A DNA stretch of 64,000 bases, taken from the NCBI RefSeq assembly GCF_003073045.1, contig NC_037596.1:9317587-9381586 (forward strand). The letters run 5' to 3'. Below are positions 10,984 to 23,400 of this stretch, in pieces. Below the pieces are notes generated by a model. That model was not told where the DNA came from. It saw only the letters and a list, made by a program, of their open reading frames with translations, and searched no databases. The stretch's first letter is position 1, and each line of letters opens with the position of its first letter. The DNA is from Pomacea canaliculata (taxonomy: Eukaryota > Mollusca > Gastropoda > Architaenioglossa > Ampullariidae). The translations under genes were made by a program, and so were the position numbers.

Positions 10984-13900
10984 ATGGCGCTTGTCAAGCT
11001 ACTGTTTGTCACCGCCACGATCTGGCTTACACAGAGTAAGTGATTTTCTTACAGATGTTAGTTTAATAAACTAATCGATGCCTTAAAAAGAATACAAATA
11101 TAAAAAAAATAATAATTTAGTATAGTGAACAATAGTGCGATGTTGAAAAGACGGAATAAGGAAAAAAATCAGGTTGTATAATTTTGCTGTCACAATGTGA
11201 CCGAAAACTCATACACAGTTGTGTGTAAAAGTCACGACCCCTCCCACAAAACCTCCTCACCCTTAAATACAAGCAACATGCTGTAGTGTTTGACACTTAG
11301 CAAGTTTAGAGGCGATAGACAGCACGCAACGTGTTTGTGTTTCATTGGCTGGTTAGCTGCTAACCCAAAGCTGCTAGTCTAGATTTGACCAGCATGTTAG
11401 CTGCATGTTAGCTGCATGTTAGCTGCATGTTAGCTGCATGTTAGCTGCATGCTATATGTTAACCTTTTTGTTTTGCAGTTTCTCCGATCAGGTCTTCATA
11501 TAATAGAGCATCGGGTGAGTCACGTGACATTGTCTGACTCTCACGTTCTTATTATTATTATACGGGCAAGCGCTTTTTAAAAAATAGCCGTCGCTTACAC
11601 AGGAAGACACAGAAGAGAGATACTCGTACTCGTATTCAAACCCATGAACATACACAGAACTTCGCCTTCCGCTCTTACTCACATACATTGTTTTACCAGA
11701 AAGTGTTGTGTTTACCCCAAATAGATAGAAAAGGAATATATTTCAAACCAATGAGGATGATAACTATGCTCCAATCTAACAATTAACGGTCTCATCAACA
11801 GCGAGCACTTGAAAAATGAGCCTCATTATTGTTCATAGCAAAAAGGGGAAAACTTTCTAACTCCTTCTTTTGAATTTAATTTAAGTTTAGCTGACTCTTC
11901 TTTTAACATATCTATTCGAAAAGACATTTGTAATATTATTACATTCTAACTTATTACCTTTTCTCAAAAACTTTGTTTACATACTTACCTACCTGTGCAG
12001 TGTGCGGTACCCTCCCTCTCTTCCCGAGAGTCGGGCGTGTGTATTCCATGACATCTCCTAACTACCCGAGTTCCTACTACAAGTGAGTGGATCAAGAAAA
12101 ATAATTTCATTCACTTATATTTACGTGTGATACATAAGATGTATGTGGAATCCTACAAGAGGACAGGAACAAAGATGGAAAACATTAGATTCTGTATCTC
12201 TGACCTCAGAACAGAATATATGTTAGTACATGCCAACTGTAGTTAACTAGTTGCAATTCTAATTACTAGATAATCTCTCAAAGCACAGTTCATTAGTCCT
12301 GACTGTGAACACTCTACTACTTTAAAAGAAAATATTCTAAAATTGTTGAAGTTGGAGTTACTAAAAAAAAAAATCTTGGAATACGTATCCTTATCGCTCA
12401 ACGTGGTCTTGATAAACACCAGGTTCTATACTCGAGCGTAACTGTCAGGCATCATCCGACTTTCCTAAACACAAAGTGGAAAAACTTGCTAAATGATTAC
12501 AATCACTTTAATTAAACTAATTACCTCTCGACAGTAACGCCAACTGTCGGCGGGTGATCAACGCCCCCAGTGGCTACGTGGTGAAGGTGACTGTCCGGAA
12601 CGCCATGATGGAGCAAGGACATGACTACGTCCAGCTGTTTGACGGTCAGACTTGTACAGTCAGGGTATCACGTGATTGCTAACAACTGTCCACTAACATT
12701 TTTGTCAGCAATGGCAGGACTGAGTCACGTGTTCGTTATGTCGAGTAGTTAAAACTGTAGTTTTCTGTGTAGTTACTATATGAGAATCTCAATAATTCCC
12801 TGAGTCCATCTTTGTTTCCATAAAAAAAAAGAAGCAGGGCTACTTATTGCTGAGCACTTGATTTGCATACAAACATCGATGATGTTAATGATGTAAAATA
12901 TTTCTCCCTGGCAGGTCCGTCGGAGGCACGTCCTAGTCTAGCCAGGTTTTCATCCATGCCCTCACCTACAGTCTACTACACCTCTGGGCAGAGCATGTAC
13001 ATCAAGTTTTTCACCGACAGATCTGTTGTATCTTCGGGTTTTAGATTGACTTATGAAGTCGTTCGTCAACTGTCCGTCCCATCATCCGGTTAGTATCCCT
13101 TGATCATAGGGCTAGAATAATCATCAAGACCAAGTCCATCTCTTTTTTTCTCCAAGTCGTCAGTATAAGTCTCTAATATTTTTATTGCATGTGGAAAAGT
13201 ATACCATTTTTTCTAATCAAGCGCAACAACCTATCCTTAAATATCTTTAATAACAATCGTCTTCTTTTGCTGGATGATCACACAATGTTTGACTTCCTGT
13301 GCAGTTTGCTCTGTCAACCCTCCAACTCTCTTTGCCAATCCTCGTCAAGTCGGCTTCTTGACGTCTCCTAACTACCCGTCTCAATACGGCAAGTGAGTGG
13401 ATTTTTGTGTAGCTACACTATTACTCATATCACAAACTTTTAACCTGTATCAAACTTCTTTCACTTACAAATGTAAGTAAATACATAATGAAGTTATATC
13501 CACCATATTGAGAATCCCGACACAAAGACTACCTCGACAGTCAGCAAGGTCTGGCCCTACACTAAATACGTTGTGTACCCGACGTTGTTTGTGTGACATC
13601 ACAAATGTTACAATCACTGAATGTCTGTTCTCCAGCAACATCAACTGTCGGCGGGTAATTGCAGCTCCTGCTGGTTATGTCATCAAGGTCACCATCTTGA
13701 ACCTCAGCTTGGAGTTAAACTACGACTACGTCGACCTTCTTGACGGTAGCAGTCTTAGTTTCTATTCAACAATAGTAAATAATACATTTTTATATATATA
13801 TCATAGATTACAGACTAGCTGCTTTCTGATTAGGTGTTTATATTTAGTGTCTTGTTTTGTCGTTTTGTCTGGTAAACGTGTACATGAAAGAAAAAAATAT

Positions 13901-14641
13901 TTTCAGCGCTTTACCTACAAAGTCTGATGATGGAGTTGGTGATACAAGTCTATTCTCTGTTGCAGGTATTTCGGATTCCTGCTCCCGACTGGGCAGGTTC
14001 TATTCCATGCCTTCAGTGAGAGTCTACTTCAGCTCTGGACGCTACATGTCCATCAGGTTTTTCACAGATGGGTCTGTAACGAATTCTGGCTTCAGGCTCA
14101 AGTATAAGGCCATTCCCGCATCTGGTTAGTAAATGCTATATGGGTACCTATCAAAACACTATCACATAACCAGAAATACCTGTCTTTCTAATTCAAGCGA
14201 AATTATCTGCCACAAATAAAGCTATATTCAAAAGGTACTGACCACTAACCTGAGTTTGACAAAAGTTTATTTACAGATGCTTGATTTCATGCAGGGAGAG
14301 TTCCACCTGACTTTGTGCGCATGAACAGTGCCTAGTTTTTTTTTAATTTTTAATTTGACAGTGTGTGTGTGTGTGTGAAAAATAAATACATTCATGTTTC
14401 GGTTTTCAGTCTTTTGGAAGTATGTAGACATCATAGTTTTAATTGGTAACGATAGAAATCCTGTACTGTTTGTACAATATGGTATATCTGTGTGGAGTAT
14501 CATTTGCATATTACATAATTTTTATATATCTGATCATACGGGAAGCTCTTTTTGACTTGTCTTCAATAATAACTATCTATGATTACAGTTTACCTTTACA
14601 ACAATGTCTTAACTGTCTTTTCAAAAGGTTCACGTGGATAA
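10984..14641 (+). CDS. CUB gene 2: secreted protein with two CUB domains
   Basis: Nine exons give an uninterrupted 274-residue frame: 10984-11035, 11479-11514, 12001-12082, 12535-12644, 12915-13088, 13305-13392, 13636-13745, 13966-14124 and 14628-14641. The ATG is chosen because MALVKLLFVTATIWLTQ is a signal peptide shared with genes 3-5. Residues about 18-30 are a Ser-rich linker. CUB1 begins VCGT and contains NCRRVINAPSGY, HDYVQLFDG and SSGFRLTYE. CUB2 begins VCSV and contains NCRRVIAAPAGY, YDYVDLLDG and NSGFRLKYK. Each CUB keeps the first Cys pair but lacks the Cys expected after R-F (R-F-S-S-M-P). The acidic residues of a calcium-binding CUB (Glu before D-Y-V, the D-Y-V Asp, T-D-x-S) are mostly present. 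The protein ends S-R-G-stop. It is the most diverged member of the tandem array. Its function is unknown. Confidence 0.85.
11393..11456. repeat. 11-base tandem repeat in intron 1 of gene 2
   Basis: Five near-perfect copies of CATGTTAGCTG lie just before the acceptor of the linker exon. Paralogous introns have the motif once (TTTAGCTGCATGCTATACAT), so this is a local expansion. Confidence 0.8.
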
Positions 14642-14764
14642 CGGCAGGGCGTCAACTGTGATCTGATTGGTCGATAACGCACGTGACATTTTGACAATCC
14701 ATTACCCTTCTATGACCGTATTCGTCTGGCAAACAGTTTCTGTTGGAGTTTCGAGAATAATAAA
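14642..14764 (+). terminator. 3' UTR and poly(A) signal of gene 2
   Basis: The stop is followed by a short 3' UTR sharing GATCTGATTGGTCGATAAC and a CACGTGAC motif with genes 3, 4 and 6. AATAAA is at 14759-14764. Confidence 0.75.
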
Positions 14765-15650
14765 GAGCTTACTGCATACATACAGTAGCGTATTATTTCT
14801 AGTCGTATGTGTGAATTGACAAACTGATCGTTGTGTAACATCGTATCGTCAATGATGGGAGCGGTTACAGAAGTAATTATTCTGACAGCCTATGGGTAAT
14901 GAGAAGCCAGATACGCCTGCTGGATGCTAGCTGGAAGGCTAATTTTTAAAAAGCATTTAACGCCTCTGTCACCTGCACTCTACAGGGATGCTTACAAAAT
15001 AATATTTGAATTTAAAGATAAACATAATTTTAAAAAAGAAAAGATGTCAATCACAAGCAATTAAAATATTATACACTTATACTGAGAAAAAACCACAGAG
15101 AATATAAATCCGTTAAATAACTCTTCGTCCGAACACAGTAGCACAGTCCCTCTCCAAACATCCAAATGTTTAGTCACGTCCGACCACGAAGTCACACACT
15201 TCATGAAGTCTTTTTACACGAGTGTTTCGATTCTTCCTACTCATCAGACAGAGAGCAAATTCTCGAAACAAGTTTAATTTTAATAAGCCATTGTTTAACA
15301 CTTCTGGTCGAAATGAGTTCTTGTAGAAAATACTTCTGTGCTACTTTTAAACAACAAACACGTAGACATTGCGGTGATGTTTGATAGTTGTTCGTCAAAT
15401 GCGAAAGAGAGAAGAGGAAAAGTAAAAGGACTGAAGTCGGGTAGATTCAACAGTGGATACACGTCCGTGGTCCTACAACCGATATCACGAGAGTTTGTAA
15501 AGAAAAGTCTGCATGATGTTTATACATGTCATGTAGCTGTATATATTTTATTAACATGATTTGTCTCTTTATTTTAATTATATTTCATTGTTTCTTATAT
15601 TGCCTTTTTTGCTTGTGCAGATGCAAGTGGTTAATGGTTAGTGGTTAGCT
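14765..15650. other. Intergenic sequence 3' of gene 2
   Basis: The first 150 bases resemble the 3' flanks of genes 3, 4 and 6 (ATCGTATCGTCAATGATGGGAG). Beyond that no gene or known repeat was recognised. Confidence 0.4.
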
Positions 15651-16015
15651 TTGTGAAGCTGACTGAGGCGCCACATTCTATTTCTATACGATTTCTGCAT
15701 GCAAGGGTTTATCATTATTTTGTACTGTGACACCCATGGGAACTTTGACATCAGCTATGCACATGCAGGGTTTGCGTGTCAAGGTTTATCATTTTTTTCA
15801 TTTTTACTTCGTGATTTCATGCAAAATAATGGGAGACAACTTTAGTTTACTTGTCCAAGAGCAGTACATGTAGTAGTTTTCTCCCCTCACTCTGCGTGCC
15901 TGTCTTTAGGTGCATGAACACGGCTGAGGGGAAACCCGTCGCATCAGGCGACATCTGACCTTCTGTAACCCTCTAGCGACCCCCGGGGCCCTGACCTGCA
16001 CGAAGTCTGGGGTGC
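15650..16015. repeat. Intergenic repeat, copy 1 (copy 2 at 27940-28245)
   Basis: Both copies share CTGACTGAGGC, ATTTCTGCATGCA, GAGCAGTACATGTAGTAG, CATCAGGCGACATCTGACC and CCCCGGGGCCCTGACCTGC in the same order. The shared part stops at CACGAAG. It separates the preceding CUB unit from the beta module of gene 3, and copy 2 does the same for gene 4. It has no coding capacity and no defined ends, so it is part of the duplicated unit rather than a recognised element. Confidence 0.65.
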
Positions 16016-16138
16016 CAGCTCGCAGGGTCTTCTCAGAATCCCTATAATTCCACCCCCCCCCCCACCCCACAAGCTTTTTATTTCACACTTTTTCACCCCC
16101 CAGAGTGCAGTTTTTGGCACGTTTCTACCCCCATTGTC

Positions 16139-16262
16139 ACAGTCGTCCTCGTCCATGGGCAGCGCCGGAGGTTCGGACTGTCAGACCGTGGCCCTGCCGG
16201 TCGGCGCCTTTGTGTTCTTTAAGAAATCAACCGACCAACTTTTCAGAAGCTGCATGAGCGAG
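16139..16262 (+). other. GC-rich exon-like open segment, unrecognised
   Basis: A GC-rich stretch has an ATG at 16155, about 36 open codons (MGSAGGSDCQTVALPVGAFV onward) and a good donor, GAGTGAGT, at its 3' end. Base composition differs from the AT-rich surroundings. A second GC-rich patch at 16660-16860 can be read open on either strand. These may be remnants of a captured host exon. No family was recognised and no acceptor or partner exon was found. Confidence 0.25.
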
Positions 16263-16939
16263 TGAGTGAGTTTTGTTTCAGCATCATCGAGTTTGTAGCG
16301 GGCAAATGTTTTATGTGTTAGGGATAGTCATGTAAGTCAGCTTGAGAGTGTGGCTTCTGTGGTAGAGATGGATCACATTTGTTAGTCTTAGAGTGTGATT
16401 TCAGGGTCGCAGCGCACGTGACGTGAATCTATATTCTGTTTAAAATTATTGGTTTTGTTGGAATTTTTATGGAGAAATGTATTATCCCTGTAAGAGACAG
16501 CTCAGGGCGTGCTGTTAACGATATCTGATGACGGATGGACCCTGACTTCACCTCAAGCTCTTTATCTCCTTCCTCTTCCCTCTTGTTTTCGGCCTAGACA
16601 AAAAAAAAAAAAAAAAATAGAGTTTCTTCTCTTTAGTTTTGCAAAAATCTTCTCTAATTCGTCGACTGTTTGGGTTCTTCCATCCCCCGCATTCGTCGTC
16701 CTGTCCTCCAGCATCAGCAGCGCGCGGGTGAGTGCCGAGCCTACCCCTGGAGCTGCGAGATCAAACCAGTGCACGTGCGCCCACGTGACCAGCGGGCTGT
16801 TCGGGTTACGAACCAGCAGATGGTCCCCTTTGTGTGCCGGAGAGATAAGCATTGTCACCAAAAATTGAGTAAATCGTAAAAATTTCAGAACTACAGGGGG
16901 GGGGGTACGTGGGTGAAGCATTGATTCCATGATTCCAAG

Positions 16940-17250
16940 CATGTTAACCCTTTCAGGATCAAGGCACATATTTGTCCCATACATTTAAATGGACTCCGAA
17001 TATGATTAAAACCACTTATAACAGTCAAATTTGTACGAAATTACTCAGTGCGTCGCTGACTTTTTATGATTAAGGCTGGTTTCGATATGTATGCATTAGT
17101 TTCATTGTCAGATTGAGAGGAATTTTCAATTTGAGGACCACCCGCAAAATTGAAATTGGGTTTCGTTTAAAAAAAAAAAACAATGTCAAGAGAACAAACT
17201 GCTAGCTTTTACTCGGAGATGTCACTAATATAATGTATTAACATTTTTGC
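16940..17250. other. AT-rich intergenic sequence with a piggyBac-like end
   Basis: TTAACCCTTTCA at about 16945 looks like one end of a TTAA-targeting element. No matching second end was found, so no element is called. Otherwise nothing was recognised before the beta module homology begins near 17255. Confidence 0.25.
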
Positions 17251-17402
17251 TTCTGGATTGTTTTACCGGTCTGTGTAGGTATAAATGCTCTACTGCTCAC
17301 CACCTTCCCTTGAATAGTATGCACAAAACTAGCTAACACGTCCAAGACAGAACAAATAAACATTTAGCTTTAATATTTTGTGTGCAATGCGATCAGACAC
17401 TG

Positions 17403-17955
17403 CAGGGCTTCTGCTAAGGCTAAATTCTTTGGGGTCCCAGGGACCCCTTCTTCAGATTTCTAAGGGGTCTCCGGCTAACTCTAAGGGGTCCCTTTATAAA
17501 GTTGAAAAGAAACCAACAAATCAACATACTTTGTTCAACTGTCTTTCAGGCACACAAAGCACTGTAAAGTCTAGTCAGAAACGGCGAGATGTCTGTGCCA
17601 TGAAGAGTGTGCAAGCATCTGTGATGAGCTTATGCTCACTGTACTTGGGGTGCTCACTTTCTTTCCGTTTCTGAGACGATGATATTAACCACGCTGTTAA
17701 CGGCATAGGTTAGGGGAACTCTTCCCGATAAGGGGGGAAAAAAAAAACTCAGTGAAAGGGAAGTAACTCTCATCTTGTAGCAGACGACAACAACAGATTG
17801 GGCTACGACGTCAGACACTACACTTACCCAACTTTGTATCTGTTCTTCGCCCAAATTTGAAGGGGTCCCCTGGAACCCCATTGACGAAAATTGAAGGGGT
17901 CCTCCGAACTTTTAATGCGTACTGTACGCAATTTTTTGCGTAAGCAGAAGCCCTG
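17403..17955. mobile_element. hAT-like nonautonomous element, copy 2
   Basis: The ends are CAGGGCTTCTG and CAGAAGCCCTG. The order of internal blocks is inverted relative to the copy at 97-271, and the element is longer (553 bases). The paralogous sequence at gene 5 (around 38790) lacks it, showing that it was inserted after the duplication or lost from that copy. No transposase is present. Confidence 0.75.
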
Positions 17956-18243
17956 AATACACAATAAATGCAATAATTTCATTTACTGTTTAGTGTGATT
18001 TTAATGATTTTATAAAGTCGGGTGTAGTTCACTCAAACATTAAGAATACTACATTAAAGTTACAAAATGTTTTAAGCATTCATATCGTAAAAACCAGTAG
18101 GTGAAGATATAAAGGAAGGAGCAAACAGTTTGACGAACACAACGACGATTGCACAGTCTTGCATGCTCAGTGGTAGCCTAACGAAATTCAGTTTTCAGAC
18201 AATTAGTCTACGACAGCTGTGTCATATACGCTACCTGTCTATA

Positions 18244-18520
18244 TGTGACCCTCCACGACGAAATGAGTCTCAAGTCGCGCGGAGCAGTTTTGTACTAGAG
18301 GCCCCGAAACACGTCCATCTGGACGCTAATCTTTGAACCCGCTTTTCTCAAAATGGCCGCCACCGTACTTTTAGAGTTCAAACGTTTATAACTCAATTTT
18401 AGGACTAGAAGAAAAACTTTTGTATCAAAAGAAAGTTCAGATCCTGTACTTTTTAAAAATATGCTATTTGGCAAATCTGAAATTTGCGACTTAAGACTCA
18501 TTTCGTCGTGGAGGGTCACA
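18244..18520. mobile_element. 277-base MITE with 35-base TIRs and TA target
   Basis: The ends are TGTGACCCTCCACGACGAAA and its complement. The inverted repeats extend about 35 bases with one mismatch. Paralogous beta modules at 28315 and 39085 show the uninterrupted site (CTGTCTACATTACACG). The filled site reads CTGTCTATA, element, TATTACAC, which implies a TA duplication and thus a Tc1/mariner-type mobiliser. The element is noncoding. Confidence 0.88.
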
Positions 18521-18884
18521 TATTACACTGTTAAGTTCTTATTTTTACAAAAGCAAACTCAGCGATGACCACCATATCGTGACTGTGTGAAGATCGTGTG
18601 AACAGATTTTGTTTCATCCAATCAGCTTCTGGCATTGACCTCTTGCAATATTAGCTCCTACTGTCCGTGCCTCCTAACTACCTCATTCACACCAGGCGCC
18701 CAGTAAAACAATTTAACAGCGCAAAACATCGACCATCATCATCAGTTTCATCACCTGTCACAACTGTCATATCGTCTTATCAGAAACACACCTACGTAGA
18801 TGTATTTCGTTTCATTCCGTCAGTGGGTAACATCGAGCTAAAGAGCAATTAGCTTATAATATCCACATCCTATGTACAGTGTTT

Positions 18885-18965
18885 ATGATGCCTACACTGA
18901 CTACACCACCTACACTGACTACACCACCTACACTACCTACACCACCTACACGGACTGACTACACT
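18885..18965. repeat. Short 9-base minisatellite block, gene 3 module
   Basis: About seven units of CCTACACTR type lie at the position homologous to 8764-9270. It is followed by the conserved palindromic stretch CCCATGGCCATGGG. Confidence 0.7.
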
Positions 18966-19229
18966 GAAATCCTATCCACCAACGCACGAGGGATGGAGCA
19001 GCGGCATGTAGTCATCGTTTACACCCATGGCCATGGGTTCATCATGATCGATGTTCGCCCTCTGTCCTACATTTGTGCTCTGTGTAAGAAGATATTGTGA
19101 AGACAATGACGATGAGGTCTTCAGCTGTCACCGAGTCAGCACATGGCACCTTCTAGAATAGCACTGAGCTCTATCTCTCACCAAAGATTCTCTGTCAACT
19201 GATAGCATGTCTTTCTTTAGACTTTTTAT

Positions 19230-19344
19230 CCAATCAGAGCTCTGGATCTTGCATCTCGATTTGTATATAATGAGGACCTTAGACCATGTCGAAACACCCT
19301 CAGTCTACCCAAGCCACGTGCCTTGATCAAGACTTTTCGCACAG
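19230..19344 (+). promoter_or_regulatory. Beta promoter and noncoding first exon, gene 3
   Basis: CCAAT is at 19230-19234 and TATATAA at 19264-19270. A conserved TCAGTCTAC initiator-like motif follows at about 19300, and the presumptive first exon ends TTTTCGCACAG at 19344 before GTGAGC. Beta copies differ from alpha copies by a 13-base insertion (GTCGAAACACCCT) between TATA and the initiator, so the start site could shift. Confidence 0.65.
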
Positions 19345-20402
19345 GTGAGCAAATACTTCTTGTTTTTAAAATTGTTTATTTTCTTGGTTGTCGCCTCTTG
19401 AGCATTACAAAGATCGAGAGAAAGCACAAAGAGGCAAGTACGACAATCTTGTGGTAAATCAGTAAACTTTTTTAACCTCAAGACCATAGTAACTGATATT
19501 TCTAATATCGCTGGACAGTATGTTTCAAAGACAGATGTTTTTAGGTAGGAATACGCGGGATTCAAATTAAACATCTCGTGAAGATGAACTAAACACTAAA
19601 GTAAAGTAAAGGATGTCAATGTTCCCAAACGAATTTGGCATCTAAATGGGGGTTGTATATGTATATAAAACAAAATAATGATTATGTACTAATGTAAAAG
19701 GACACAACCATTGTATTAAGGGATGTAATACAAGAAATATCCGTAGTTTCCTAGCAAGTTTCCTCTGGTGGAGAGTCTCCTTAATCGTCTAATGAAGTGT
19801 AATGCATTGACACTACTTCTAAGGCCTAGAACAGAGTGTAACAATCCAAATAACTATTTCAAAGTTTATAAATATTCTTCTTGCTGCAGCAAGGAACCAA
19901 ATCCATGATAATAAAATGATTTTTAGAATATCAGATAGGACTGTGCAGAAAAAGTAATGGAACACAGCTCAAAGCTTCTGGCTGACTAGTAGAACTTGCT
20001 GTTTATAAGCCATTTTCCAAGACAAGGATTGTATTATTTTTATTGGGTTTTTTATACTTTTTGGAGATTAGTAATTGCTCTGAGTTCTTCTAACGTCATT
20101 GAATGAAGTAGCCAATGCCATCTCAAAGCAGTTACCAATGAAGATCATTCAAGAGAAACAATGAAGAAACTTTCGAGATTCCCTTTACTAAATGAAACAG
20201 ATGTGTTAGACGCTACAATGCGTTAAAAAATAAAGTATTTTTAAAGTAAAGATATCACTAGGGATATTTTAGTTGCTAATTTGAAATGTGAAAAAACCGT
20301 TAGCTTTGTCGTCTAATGGCTCTTTTTAATAGTTGGAAAAAAATTCTCTGTCAACAGTCCAGTAATACAAGTTTGTGGTCTCCTGCCTGCTGAGTGAGCA
20401 AC

Positions 20403-23400
20403 ATGGCGCTTGTCATGCTACTGTTGGTCTCCGCCACCATCTGTCTTACACAGAGTAAGTGACTTTCCTACACAAGTTAATAGACTTTGATCGAAGAATA
20501 CAAGTATAAAAAGTAATAATTAATATACTAATCTCTAGTGCAATGTTGAAATGATGGAATGAGAAAATGTGGTGTGGCTTAGCTGTCAATAAAAATAATA
20601 CAAATTTCTGTAAAAGTCACCAAGCCTTCCACAAAACTGCCGCTGCCTGATGTACATCTAGAGACGATCGACAGCATGTAGCATGGTTGTGTTTGACTGG
20701 CCAGTAACTGTATTAGCACTTTAGCTGCATGCTATACATTAGCCATACAACTATCAGCTGGCTGAGTACTATATGTGTTGTCACATGTTGTTTCGTCATT
20801 GTGTTAGCATTATGTTTTATTTTATTCTTTCAGTTTCACCGAGCACATCGCAGTCGGGTGAGTCACGTGACATCGTTTGACTTTCACATTCTTTTCATTA
20901 TCTGCATTAGCACTTTTTCTATTTAATCAAAAAATGCAAACAAACAAAAGTCAAGTCTCAGACAGGCACACACAGAAGACCCAGAGATATCAGGTATTTG
21001 AATCCGTGAACGTACACAGAACGCCCACAGTTTACAAAGTCATAAATTGAAATTAAGCTAAGCCCTCCATTCTTTCTCTTTGTCTCTCCCTTTCTCTCTC
21101 TGTCTCTTCGTCACACACACACACACGCGCACAAAGAGAGAGAAGAAAGAGCTTGCCATAAAAATTCTCATGAAACAAGCTAATGTTTGACACGTCTGCT
21201 ATATTTATATTTCATTTTAATTCACACATCAACTTTTACCGCCCTTCTCCACCAACCATCTACTGTCTTCTCACTTTGACCTTTCTCTCTCTCTTTCACA
21301 TACATAGTTTTACCAATATGTTTCGACATATAGAAAAGACATATATTTCAAACCAGCTGGTGATTACTTTGCTCCAATATAACAATTAAAGATCTTATCT
21401 ACAGCGAGCACTTGTAAACTGAACCGCATTATTGTTTGTCAGAAAAATAAGAAAAATGTTTAAGTTCTAGTTTCTCTTCTTTCACATTATTTACCTTAAA
21501 ATACAGTTCTTATATAATGACATTTTGAATTGTTACCGATTTCCAAGAACTTCTTTAAGCCACAGTTTTGTGTAAATGGTGTTCTGACCTTCCTGTGCAG
21601 TGTGCGATAACTCCCCTCTCTTTCCGAGCGTCGGGCAGGTGAACTACCTGACATCTCCTAACTTTCCGAGATCCTACGAGAAGTGAGTGGGTCAAAGAAA
21701 ACCATTTTATCTATTTACAATTACGTGTGGTACATCAGGAATTAGAGTAAGCCTACAGCAGACAGCAAGGAGTTTATGGGATCAGGAGTACACTTAGCAA
21801 ACATTGGACTCTCTTTGTATCTCCGACCTTAGAACAGACCAAAAAGCTAGTAGGTCCCATCTTTAGATCATTAGTTGCAATTGTAAGAAGTAGACAATAT
21901 CTCAAAATACAGATCGTAAGTCCTAATACTAAACCATCTGTTCCTTTAAAAAAAAATTTTTCTAAAAACGTTCGAATAACTACAAAATCTTGGAATGTGT
22001 ATCTTTATAGCTCAGTGTGGTCATGATAAACACCAGGTACACGAGCGTAACTGTGTTATCTACCCCATCAACAGCAACGTCAACTGTGGGCGGCTGATCA
22101 ACGCCCCCAGTGGCTACGTGGTGAAGGTGACTGTCCTGAACACCTTTATGGAGCTAGGATGTGACTACGTCCAGCTGTTTGACGGTCAGACTTGTAGAGT
22201 CAGGGTATCACGTGATTGCTAACAACTGTACTTTGCACAAGTCTTTCTTTTCAGTAATTGCAGAATTTTATCCCGCATGTGTATTATGTAGAGTATCTCT
22301 TTTAAAATGTAAGTTTCAGAACGGTTATAATATGAATATTTAATGCTTAAATCCGAGCCGTTCTTTGTTTCCGTAAAAAATACAAAGCAGACATACTCAT
22401 TACAGAGCACTTACAAACATCTATGATGTTAAACTGATGTAAAATTCATCTCCCTAACAGGTCCGTCGCAGGCAAGTCCTAGTCTAGCCAGGTTTTCAAT
22501 CATGCCCTCATCTACAGTCTACTTCTCTTCTGGGCAGAGCATGTACATCAAGTTTTTCACCGACAGTTCTGTCGTATCTTCGGGTTTCAGACTGAGTTAT
22601 GAAGTCATTCCTACTCCAACATCCGGTTAGTATCTCATCTTGATCTTAGGGCTAGAATAATCCTCAAGACTAAATCACTCTCTTTTCTCCTCTGAGTGTG
22701 GAAAAGTATACCATTTTTTTTAATCAAGCGACACTACAAATCCTTCAGTGTCTTTAACAATAATCGTCGTCTTTTTCTGGATGATCATACAGTGTTTGAC
22801 TTCCTGTGCAGTTTGCTCTTACAACGCTCCAACTCTCGTAGCCACTCCTGGGTATGACAACTTATTGACATCTCCTAACTACCCGTCTCAATACGGCAAG
22901 TGAGTGGATTTTTGTGTAGCTACACTATTACTCATATTACAAATTTCTAACCCGTATTAAACTTCTTTCACTAACAAATGTAAGTCAATAAATATTGAGG
23001 TTATAACCAACATATTTAGAGTCCCGAAACAAAGAACGCACCGACTGTCAGCAAGGTCTGACCCTACACTAAATATGTTGTGTACCTGACTTTATTTGTG
23101 TGACATCACAAATGTTACAATCAGTGAATGTCTGTTCTCCAGCAGGCTCAACTGTCGGTGGATAATTGAAGCTCCTCGTGGTTATGTTGTCCAGGTCACT
23201 ATCTTGAATCTGAACTTGGAGTTATGCTGTGACTACGTCGACCTTCTTAACGGTAGTAGTCTTAGATCATTAAATTATTCAACAATAATAGATAATACAT
23301 TTTTTTTATTTTTTAGCTATCTCATAAATTACTAATAAACCGTTTCCTTATTAGGTGTTTATATTCAGTGTCTTTCTTTGTAATGTCTGGTAAAGGGGGA

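Noticed and set aside
16562-16984. Minus-strand 140-codon ORF ending in a charged helix-like segment
   Set aside because: It crosses a poly(A)/poly(T) run, matches no family I recognise, and overlapping plus-strand frames are equally open; kept only as a GC-rich anomaly.
16945-16985. piggyBac-like terminus TTAACCCTTTCA
   Set aside because: No matching inverted end with a second TTAA was found.
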